Below, in pieces: positions 1 to 6,519 of a stretch of 18,992 nt of DNA (its first letter is position 1; the number at the start of each line of letters is the position of its first letter). The position numbers and the translations under genes are program-made. The stretch is from CAJPNN01 sp041844735. Lineage in GTDB: Bacteria; Bacillota; Clostridia; Peptostreptococcales; Anaerovoracaceae. The stretch is from the NCBI GenBank assembly GCA_041844735.1, contig JBGZBP010000046.1, forward strand, positions 1-18,992. The letters are read 5' to 3'. Below the pieces are notes generated by a model that saw only the letters and a list, made by a program, of their open reading frames with translations, was not told the origin of the DNA and searched no databases.

Positions 1-1756
1 CCGATGTGGATGAATAAATTTTTATTCCTGCTATTTTATCATATGCTGCTTGTCTTTCTTCATAATATTTTCTCACTTTTGCTTCCTTTTCCGCAAGATT
101 ACTGCTCTTTATCAGCGGCCTTTTATTCTCTCTCATCAACCTCATTCTTATCGTTTCATAATCGGTTTTTAAAATAAATATATCCGAATTGGAAACAGCC
201 CTATTTAAATTTTCTCCGTTCAGTAATGTTCCACCGCCTGTAGAAATTACACATGGCTCGTTCTCAATGAGTTTCGATAAAATCTTATTTTCCAGCTCAC
301 GAAAATATTTTTCTCCTTTTTCAATAAAAATCTCTTGAATTGATATTTTTTCTTGTTTTTCAATCTCCCTATCCAAATCAAAAAATTTCATTTTAAGTTT
401 TTTTGCAACATTTTTTCCTACGGTTGATTTGCCGCTGCCCATAAATCCTGTAATTAAAATACCTTTCCTTATTTTGCCCTGTAAGTACACGGACATAATA
501 TCAGAATAAAATTCAGGGTACGATATGCCTACACTTCTGTAGCGTCTGCTTATCCTACCTGTTACAGCTAATTCAAGTATGTTAAACGACATAGCTATTC
601 TGTGATCTCCATAGTCATCTATCTTTCTGAACGCACTCGCTTTTTTTGCTATTTCGACTGCATCCTTGCCTTTTATAGAAAATCCGTCCCTGTATTCCCT
701 AACATCAAATCCTAATTTTTTAAATCCTTTTACAAGGGATTTTATTCTGTCACTTTCTTTTTTACGCAACTCGGATGCCCCTTTGAAATGCGAAGTTCCT
801 CCTGCACATGCAGCTAAAATAGCAAGTGCCGGTATTTCGTCTATCATACTGCTTACCATGGCACCATTTATATCAATACAGTTTAAACACGAAGATTTCA
901 CTTCTATACTTCCCGTAGGTTCATAAGTGTCCGCTATATTAAAAACCCGGTATTTCACACCCATCTTTTTTGCCGCATCCAAAAAAGAGGTCCTTGTAGG
1001 ATTCAATCCTACCCTATCTATTGTAATAACTGCATTTTTAGCAACAGCAGCAAGAACTGCCAAGTATACGGCTCCTGAGAAATCTCCGGGTATATTTATT
1101 TTAACAGGATTAAGTTCCCTTCCCCCTTTCATTTCTACATGTTTACCGTTCACACATATATCCGCTCCCATTTGACGTAAGATATTTTCCGTGTGGTTTC
1201 TCGTCAAATTCTTTTCATGTATACATACTTTTTCTTCTATAAAAATTCCTGCTGTCAATAAGGCTGACTTCACCTGAGCAGAGTCTATATCAGGTGTGAA
1301 ATCTATTCCTTTTTTGATTCCCGAAACGCATGTCATCGGCAATGTTTTTTCCCCCGCAATCTTTGCTCCCATTTCTTGCAGAGGTTTTTTTACACGATCC
1401 ATAGGTCTTTTTGACAAAGATTTGTCGCCGATAATATTAGCTTTTATTCCCGCTCCTGCCAGAAGTCCCATAATCAGTCTTGCAGAGGTACCTGAATTTC
1501 CGGCATTAAGATAAAGGTTATTCTCATATTGTAGATTCCTAAATCCCTGTATCCCCTTACCTTTTATTGAGAATCTGTCTTTTCCTGTTTTCGCTATTGA
1601 TGTGCCCAGTGATTTTAACATTCTCACTGTTGACTTAACATCCCTAGAATCCGAACAGTTTTTTATCTCCGACTCTCCATCGGCGACAGCTGCAAGAATC
1701 AATGCTCTATGGCTTATTGATTTGTCTGACGGAGCTGTAATTCTACCTCTTATCAC
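1..1756 (-). CDS. aroA-aroK: Fused EPSP synthase-shikimate kinase (AroA-AroK), 3' end beyond window
   Basis: This is one uninterrupted frame of 585 codons running off the left edge. Residues 1-427 are EPSP synthase (3-phosphoshikimate 1-carboxyvinyltransferase): PSDKSISHR (K12, R17), NSGTSAR (87-93), Q161, catalytic D306 in IDEIP, ELRKKESDR (329-337) and DYGDHRIAM (381-389). From about 430 a shikimate kinase follows with almost no linker: Walker A GFMGSGKS (437-444), DLD (460-462), FRELE (485-489), GGG (507-509) and lid RPL (546-548). The kinase makes shikimate 3-phosphate, the substrate of the preceding domain. GTG start is chosen for the GGAGGAG site 7 bases upstream and because it begins just before the conserved N-terminal strand; it overlaps the chorismate mutase gene by 14 bases. 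I see no ATG with a ribosome site that could start a separate kinase. Only the last few kinase residues, or any further domain, lie outside. The domain calls are certain; that the protein stays fused in the cell is inferred. Confidence 0.93.
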   Translation of the reverse strand, partial: MIRGRITAPSDKSISHRALILAAVADGESEIKNCSDSRDVKSTVRMLKSLGTSIAKTGKDRFSIKGKGIQGFRNLQYENNLYLNAGNSGTSARLIMGLLAGAGIKANIIGDKSLSKRPMDRVKKPLQEMGAKIAGEKTLPMTCVSGIKKGIDFTPDIDSAQVKSALLTAGIFIEEKVCIHEKNLTRNHTENILRQMGADICVNGKHVEMKGGRELNPVKINIPGDFSGAVYLAVLAAVAKNAVITIDRVGLNPTRTSFLDAAKKMGVKYRVFNIADTYEPTGSIEVKSSCLNCIDINGAMVSSMIDEIPALAILAACAGGTSHFKGASELRKKESDRIKSLVKGFKKLGFDVREYRDGFSIKGKDAVEIAKKASAFRKIDDYGDHRIAMSFNILELAVTGRISRRYRSVGISYPEFYSDIMSVYLQGKIRKGILITGFMGSGKSTVGKNVAKKLKMKFFDLDREIEKQEKISIQEIFIEKGEKYFRELENKILSKLIENEPCVISTGGGTLLNGENLNRAVSNSDIFILKTDYETIRMRLMRENKRPLIKSSNLAEKEAKVRKYYEERQAAYDKIAGIKIYSSTS

Positions 1757-2024
1757 GGAAAATCTCCTCCTGAATCTCTCCGGAAATTTTCAATATGATT
1801 TTATATATTTCTACGATTCTATCACTATATTTTCCGGAATTTTTCTCAACATTCCTCAAGACTTCTGCCTCCCTGTCGGGCACATAGATTTCTTCATTTT
1901 TTTCAAATTTATTTTTACCTATTTCTTGAGACAGTCTCATTCTTTCGGATATAAGGCTTGAAATTTGCAAATCAAGCTCATCTATTTTTTTTCTATACCT
2001 ATCCCTTATATCATTATCTTTCAT
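1743..2024 (-). CDS. Chorismate mutase, AroQ class (monofunctional)
   Basis: A 93-residue all-helical AroQ-type chorismate mutase that converts chorismate to prephenate for phenylalanine and tyrosine synthesis in the cytoplasm. Aligned by eye to the E. coli PheA mutase domain it keeps R11, R28, K39, R51 and E52 at identical numbering, which fits the active site. The position matching E. coli D48 is Val (motif YVPDRE), a modest deviation. The length is that of a free mutase domain; there is no prephenate dehydratase, dehydrogenase or DAHP synthase part. It starts 6 bases after the aroC stop with an AGAGGA site inside the aroC end, and overlaps aroA-aroK by 14 bases, so it is co-translated with the chorismate-making genes. 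A regulatory partner role for an outside enzyme is possible but not visible. Confidence 0.9.
   Translation of the reverse strand: MKDNDIRDRYRKKIDELDLQISSLISERMRLSQEIGKNKFEKNEEIYVPDREAEVLRNVEKNSGKYSDRIVEIYKIILKISGEIQEEIFRDKR
1764..1770 (-). promoter_or_regulatory. Ribosome binding site deciding the GTG start of aroA-aroK
   Basis: GGAGGAG on the minus strand lies 7 bases before GTG 1756-1754, inside the end of the chorismate mutase gene. No ATG near the conserved N-terminus competes, so translation is probably coupled to the upstream gene. Confidence 0.75.
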
Positions 2025-2030
2025 TTTGAT

Positions 2031-3152
2031 TTATCCTCTGTCATCTTGCAAATACATATCCGCTATGGCAATCGCCATGCCTGCCTCCAGCGCATATCTT
2101 CCCCTTATTGCAATGCACGGGTCATGTCTTCCTTTTATCGTGATTTCCGTAGTCTCTCCGGTTTTTATGTTTATGGTTTGTTGAGTTTTTCTGATTGATG
2201 GTGTGGGTTTGAAAACCACGTGTGCTACTATGTCCATCCCGGTTGTAATTCCACCCTCTATTCCGCCGCAATTATTTGTTTTCCTTAAAATCCGGCTCAT
2301 ATCTATGGTTTCTTCTCCGCACCGACTTCCATCACACATATTTTTTCCATCAGTTTCTGAAAAAATCGGTACATCATTAACCTCAGACCCTCTTCTTTTG
2401 GAAAATTCTTCACCCAGTCCGAAAGAAACGGATTTTACTGCAGGCACGGCAAACAACACCGATGCCAACTCACTTTCGACATTGCCGAAAATGGGATTTC
2501 CCAAACCTGCTCGTACATTCTCCGCTACAAGCATGATTTTTCCGCCTACAGAATCCCCATCATCATGGACTTCATCGATTTTTTCTTTTATAATTTCCTC
2601 TATATCATTGTCCGTAAGCTGTCCGTTTAGTCCGGCTGAATCGCATAGATTTCTTAAATTTAAATCCCCTATTTCCTCAATTTCCGAATAAATTTTAACA
2701 TTATATTTCTCATCCAAAAACTGCCTGCATATCGCTCCCGCTGCCACTAGCGGTGCAGTCAGTCTTCCTGAGAGATGTCCTGCTCCGTTTATATCATTAA
2801 AACTCTCAAACCGTATTCCTGCAGTCAAATCTGCAGTTGACGGTCTTGGGGTATTTAGAATGCTTTCATAATCCTTACTGTTATAATCCGTATTTTTAAT
2901 AACAATACAAATCGGGGCTCCCGTAGTAACACCATCTTTTGTTCCCGATATTATATTCACAATATCGTCTTCTTCTCTAGAGGATGATTTTATACTGTGC
3001 ATACCGGGTTTACGCTGATTCATAGCTTTCTTAATGTTATCAAAATCAATTACGAATCCGTGAGGAAATCCGTCAATAACCGCTCCTACAGCCTCTCCAT
3101 GAGATTCTCCGAAAATGCTTATATTTAGTTTTTTCCCCCAAGTACTTCCCAT
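2031..3152 (-). CDS. aroC: Chorismate synthase
   Basis: A 373-residue chorismate synthase, the FMN-dependent enzyme that removes phosphate from EPSP to give chorismate. Family signs are the N-terminal MGSTWG, GESHG (15-19, H18), SGTKDGVTTGAP (69-80), the SGRLTAPLVAAGA segment, TNNCGGIEGGITTG, KPTPSI and the C-terminal GRHDPC. Length is normal. Two deviations stand out: the RPGHAD motif of the family reads RPSTAD, so Thr lies at position 106 where the second conserved catalytic His is found in E. coli, and RGGG reads NGAG (122-125). The ACT codon for Thr is two substitutions from a His codon. The start is ATG with AGGAGAG 4 bases upstream, inside the aroB end (28-base overlap). Function is very likely kept because the operon needs this step, but the active site deserves a check. 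Confidence 0.93.
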   Translation of the reverse strand: MGSTWGKKLNISIFGESHGEAVGAVIDGFPHGFVIDFDNIKKAMNQRKPGMHSIKSSSREEDDIVNIISGTKDGVTTGAPICIVIKNTDYNSKDYESILNTPRPSTADLTAGIRFESFNDINGAGHLSGRLTAPLVAAGAICRQFLDEKYNVKIYSEIEEIGDLNLRNLCDSAGLNGQLTDNDIEEIIKEKIDEVHDDGDSVGGKIMLVAENVRAGLGNPIFGNVESELASVLFAVPAVKSVSFGLGEEFSKRRGSEVNDVPIFSETDGKNMCDGSRCGEETIDMSRILRKTNNCGGIEGGITTGMDIVAHVVFKPTPSIRKTQQTINIKTGETTEITIKGRHDPCIAIRGRYALEAGMAIAIADMYLQDDRG

Positions 3153-4186
3153 AATACTCTCCTAAGTTTTTCTTGTTCCATTTCATGCAAAACGGGTTCC
3201 CCCTTCTTTCTGAGTAAAACCATCTCAATGCATTCACCTGTTGACTTTTTATCCATATATAAAGCCTCTTCTATAGCCGTCCGAACTTCCACTGCTTTTA
3301 AGTTTCGTTCCAAATTTTCCAACACACTGTCTATTCCCTGTTTCTTATATATCTCCCGTGTAATGTGCAAAGTATTTTTATCGGTGATGCCGAGCAGAAT
3401 TCCGATTTCAATTGCCAACATCATGCCTTTTGCTACCGCTTCTCCGTGCAATACATTGCTGAAACCGTTCGCCGCTTCTATCGCATGTCCTATGGTATGA
3501 CCGAAGTTCAGCATTTTTCTTATGCCGAAATCCTTTTTGTCTTTTTCCACGAAATGCTGTTTTACAGCAATACTTCTTTGAATTATATCCTTGAGTTCAT
3601 CGTCGTCCATGCCATCTATATTTTTTTCAAGCAAAATATTTAAAATATCTTTAGAAAAAATCAGTCCGTACTTTATTATCTCCGAGAGTCCTGCAAGTTT
3701 TTCTCTCCTTGGCAGGGAATTTAAAAAATCCATACATATCAATATTTCATCCGCCTCTCTGAAAGTTCCCACCAGATTCTTTCCTTGAGGCATATTAACA
3801 GCGTTTTTTCCTCCAAATGCGGCGTCCACCATTGCCAACAGTGTTGTTGGAATATATATTGTCTTTTCAATGCCCGACCTGTATATACTTCCTGCCGTTC
3901 CTGCCATGTCGAGAACCATCCCTCCGCCTATTGCAACAATAGTAGTGTCTTTTGCAAATCCTCTTTTGTTCATACTCACCAATATTGATTGTAAAACGTG
4001 GAAATTCTTGTTCTCGTCCCCGGCTTCCAAAATAATTTTGATTCGCTTACCCTTTTCTTCGGAAAAAAAATCATCTAAATTATAAATTTCATTTATATTC
4101 TTATCACTAATAATGCAAATATTATTAGTTTTAAACGCCGATGAATACTTTATATCTGAAAATGCAAGAAAGTTCGTTTTCGGCAT
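3125..4186 (-). CDS. aroB: 3-dehydroquinate synthase
   Basis: A 353-residue NAD- and metal-dependent enzyme that cyclises DAHP to 3-dehydroquinate, the second step of the shikimate pathway. Visible motifs: nucleotide-binding GGGMVLDMAG (87-96), PTTLLAMVDAAFGGK (113-127), LSEIIKYG (167-174), NFGHTIGHAIE (227-237) and LHGEA (246-250). E169, H230 and H247 are the expected metal ligands. The usual GGKTGVN appears as GGKNAVN. The frame could begin at GTG 4204, but that codon sits inside the GGAGGGG ribosome site; ATG 4186 has that site 9 bases upstream, shares its A with the TAA of the preceding PHP gene, and gives a normal N-terminus, so I chose it. Overlap at both ends points to translational coupling within the aromatic operon. 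Confidence 0.93.
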   Translation of the reverse strand: MPKTNFLAFSDIKYSSAFKTNNICIISDKNINEIYNLDDFFSEEKGKRIKIILEAGDENKNFHVLQSILVSMNKRGFAKDTTIVAIGGGMVLDMAGTAGSIYRSGIEKTIYIPTTLLAMVDAAFGGKNAVNMPQGKNLVGTFREADEILICMDFLNSLPRREKLAGLSEIIKYGLIFSKDILNILLEKNIDGMDDDELKDIIQRSIAVKQHFVEKDKKDFGIRKMLNFGHTIGHAIEAANGFSNVLHGEAVAKGMMLAIEIGILLGITDKNTLHITREIYKKQGIDSVLENLERNLKAVEVRTAIEEALYMDKKSTGECIEMVLLRKKGEPVLHEMEQEKLRRVLWEVLGGKN

Positions 4187-5418
4187 TACATCAATCCCCT
4201 CCACATATTTACATCATAATGTGTTATCAGTTCACCCTTTTCCAAGTTATTTTGTGAGTATTGCAACGGAGCCAATCTCTCTGCTTCTTGTCCCTTTGGA
4301 ATAGCTAAAAAACCGTTCTCCGATTTTGAAATTCCCGTCTTGGTTTTTTTAATTATCTCTATCAAGTCCTGTCTTATATCATTTGTAACTTTATCCCTTA
4401 CTTCATATGGTGCTATCCTCAAGTATTCGTCAAGGCTTTTTTTAGCCATTTCCTCTCCCATCGTCTCAATCTTCCCGTACGGCACCATGAATCCTCCCGG
4501 TAAAAACTGCTTATCTGTTGTTCTGCTGAAATCCGGCGGCTCTATAACTATATCCTCAACCATATCTGCAATTTTATTGGGATTATCAAATACTATTTCC
4601 TCTGCTGCACTTTCTCCAAAATATAAAAATTCGTCGAACATTTCCTCAGCATTACGTAAATAAATTCCCGGTTCTCCCTCTACACTCGGCATACCTTTAG
4701 CCAAAAGAACGGCTTTTCTCGCCACACTGTCTATCTTGTTCAGGTAATGTGCATCACATGTTGCACATACAGGCTTCCCCAGTTCGCAGCCTATTTCAAA
4801 AACTTTTTTATTAATTGATTTCAATGCATTTATATCTTTAACCATATTGAAATTTATCAAAAATCTGTTGTTTGCCAATGGTTGCAACTCAAGGTAATCA
4901 TAAAATTCCGCCAGTTCCATCAATCTTTCAATAGGTTTATTTTTTCTTACTTCTCTATAAAATTGTCCTGCTTCACAGGCAGTCCCTATTATCAGACCTT
5001 CTCTGTGTGACTTAAGTAATGACTTCGGAATCAATGGCACGTTAAACAGCAACGGCTCTTTCATCACGTAAAACATATGTGACAGACTCACCAATTTGTA
5101 TAGATTTCTCAGTCCTTTCATATTTTTAACCTGTATTATTATGTGATAAGGTTTCAAAGAGTCAATCTCACTTTTAAGGCTTTCCTCCGAATCATCGTCA
5201 AGCAAATATCCCTCCATGCCATATATCGGCTTTACTTTGTACTGTTTTTCATTTACGACCTTATATATTTCAGGAAAAGCATGACACACTCCATGATCGG
5301 TTATAGCTACTGCTTTCATATTTTCCTTTTCTGCTCTCTCAAACAGTCGTTTCACATCGGTCAACCCGTCCATAATACTCATATTTGTATGTAAATGAAG
5401 CTCTGTTCTACTTTTCAT
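4186..5418 (-). CDS. Stand-alone PolC-type PHP domain protein without exonuclease or polymerase
   Basis: This 410-residue protein resembles the PHP phosphoesterase domain of Firmicutes DNA polymerase PolC: TELHLHTNMS..MDGLTD (5-21), AITDHG (38-43), YGMEGYLLDD (66-75), YHIIIQVKN (91-99), GTACEAG (145-151) and CDAHYL (221-226). All nine likely metal-site residues are present: H8, H10, D17, D41/H42, E69, H92, C148, D222, H224. In PolC the 3'-5' exonuclease is inserted after the segment matching residue 75; here a linker of about 15 residues replaces it. Similarity to PolC continues to NPNKIADMVEDI (279-290); the remaining 120 residues have a PYGKIE trace but no polymerase palm or fingers. It has AGAGGAGA 6 bases before ATG and sits 35 bases after yitT and one base into aroB. 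A metal phosphatase or pyrophosphatase role is inference; it is not the replicative polymerase. Confidence 0.85.
   Translation of the reverse strand: MKSRTELHLHTNMSIMDGLTDVKRLFERAEKENMKAVAITDHGVCHAFPEIYKVVNEKQYKVKPIYGMEGYLLDDDSEESLKSEIDSLKPYHIIIQVKNMKGLRNLYKLVSLSHMFYVMKEPLLFNVPLIPKSLLKSHREGLIIGTACEAGQFYREVRKNKPIERLMELAEFYDYLELQPLANNRFLINFNMVKDINALKSINKKVFEIGCELGKPVCATCDAHYLNKIDSVARKAVLLAKGMPSVEGEPGIYLRNAEEMFDEFLYFGESAAEEIVFDNPNKIADMVEDIVIEPPDFSRTTDKQFLPGGFMVPYGKIETMGEEMAKKSLDEYLRIAPYEVRDKVTNDIRQDLIEIIKKTKTGISKSENGFLAIPKGQEAERLAPLQYSQNNLEKGELITHYDVNMWRGLM
4196..4202 (-). promoter_or_regulatory. Ribosome binding site fixing the aroB start
   Basis: GGAGGGG lies 9 bases before ATG 4186-4184 and covers the alternative upstream GTG (4204-4202). 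This argues for the shorter aroB product and for coupling to the PHP gene, whose stop overlaps the ATG by one base (TAATG). Confidence 0.7.
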
Positions 5419-5453
5419 ATATAATCTCCTCTTGGTCGTATTTTCGCTTGATT

Positions 5454-6320
5454 TTATGAATGTTGTTCCGCAAAAACATCGGCTATCTCCGTTATTGTGA
5501 TAAATGCTTTTTCATCAATTGCATGAACTATGCTTGTCATCTTTGAAATCTGAAATCTGTTTAAAACTATGTATATAACTTCCTTACTGTCGTCTGAAAA
5601 ATATCCTCTACCATAAAGAATAGTCAACCCGCAATCAAATTCCTTTGATAAAACCTCACATATCTGATCTGCTTTTTCTTTTCCGGTGACAATCATTGCT
5701 CCTTTTGATCTATCAATACCCTCCACCAGAAAGTCTATTGTTCTTACTGCAACCGCATATGCAACAATAGAATAGAGCGGGAGTATCCAAGTCCTCAATA
5801 TTATACCGCATGCCACATATAAAACTATATTATACATCATCACAAAAACGCCCACGCTTATGCCGAGCTTTTTAGCAAAAATTACGGAAAGCACCTCTAT
5901 ACCATCCATAGCTCCGCCATACCTTATAGCCATTCCACTTCCTATTCCGGAAATAAGTCCCCCGAAAATCGCACACAGCAGCAAATCCTGACCTGCGAGC
6001 GGTGATGCAAATGTAACATCTATGGGAAGTACATCCGTAATCAGAAATGCTCCCAGTGAATATATGGAAACAGTATATATTGCAGATACCGTAAAAAGAA
6101 CACCCTGTTTTTTCAAACCGTATAGAAACAAAGGAACATTCAATATGATAAGAAATAATGACAAGCTATAGATAGGAGGAGTAATCTGAGAAAAGAGAAT
6201 TGACGTACCCGATATGCCACTGTCATACAACTTCATCGGTGCCAAGAACATTGTTATTCCGACTGCATTTACAATTCCTGCTATTGTTAAAAACAAAAAA
6301 TTTACAAATGTTTTTTTCAT
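5454..6320 (-). CDS. YitT family membrane protein with C-terminal DUF2179 domain
   Basis: A 288-residue integral membrane protein of the YitT family. I see about five hydrophobic segments (near 5-27, 48-68, 76-97, 110-135 and 155-180), the family-typical glycine-rich stretch IFGGLISGIGSG followed by RYGGAMDGIE, then a soluble C-terminal domain from about 205 (GAMIVTGKEKADQICEVL... and YIVLNRFQI) that matches DUF2179. Molecular function in this family is not settled. It is the first gene of the run leading into the aromatic genes, with GGAGAG 5 bases before the ATG and the next gene 35 bases away, so it may share their transcript. An inverted repeat just upstream (6349-6371) could be its control site. 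A role as an aromatic compound transporter would be a guess. Confidence 0.85.
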   Translation of the reverse strand: MKKTFVNFLFLTIAGIVNAVGITMFLAPMKLYDSGISGTSILFSQITPPIYSLSLFLIILNVPLFLYGLKKQGVLFTVSAIYTVSIYSLGAFLITDVLPIDVTFASPLAGQDLLLCAIFGGLISGIGSGMAIRYGGAMDGIEVLSVIFAKKLGISVGVFVMMYNIVLYVACGIILRTWILPLYSIVAYAVAVRTIDFLVEGIDRSKGAMIVTGKEKADQICEVLSKEFDCGLTILYGRGYFSDDSKEVIYIVLNRFQISKMTSIVHAIDEKAFITITEIADVFAEQHS

Positions 6321-6348
6321 TCTCGCTCTCCTCTTCTTTTATTATTGA

Positions 6349-6371
6349 TATAACCTAATGCATAGGATATA
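6349..6371. repeat. 9-5-9 inverted repeat upstream of yitT and the aromatic genes
   Basis: TATAACCTA-atgca-TAGGATATA: the two arms match at 8 of 9 positions. It ends 28 bases before the yitT ATG and is the only conspicuous symmetric element between the caiB terminator and the operon, so it is a candidate operator. I could not identify a convincing -35/-10 pair around it. Confidence 0.45.
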
Positions 6372-6465
6372 TTATGAACACAATTACTATTCATTTATAT
6401 TTTACAACAAAAAACTCTTTATTAACAGATTAGTATACAAAAAAACGATTACTTTATTGTCTAAT

Positions 6466-6500
6466 AAAAAACCCTGAACTCCGTATTTTGGACTTCAGGG
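6466..6500 (-). terminator. Rho-independent terminator after the CoA-transferase gene
   Basis: On the minus strand CCCTGAAGTCC, a 7-base loop and GGAGTTCAGGG (6500-6472) form an 11-step stem with one mismatch, followed by TTTTTT (6471-6466). It begins 19 bases after the caiB-like stop codon and separates that gene from the yitT-aro run. Confidence 0.92.
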
Positions 6501-6519
6501 TAATCATAGTCATCACAAC

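Noticed and set aside
666..1961. Plus-strand open frames of 72-119 codons across the start of the window
   Set aside because: They lie opposite the aroA-aroK and chorismate mutase genes, lack ribosome sites and family motifs, and are antisense shadows.
4186..5418. Calling the PHP protein DNA polymerase III PolC or a broken polC pseudogene
   Set aside because: No palm, fingers or exonuclease is present, yet the reading frame, metal ligands, ribosome site and operon overlap are intact, which favours a functional separate protein.
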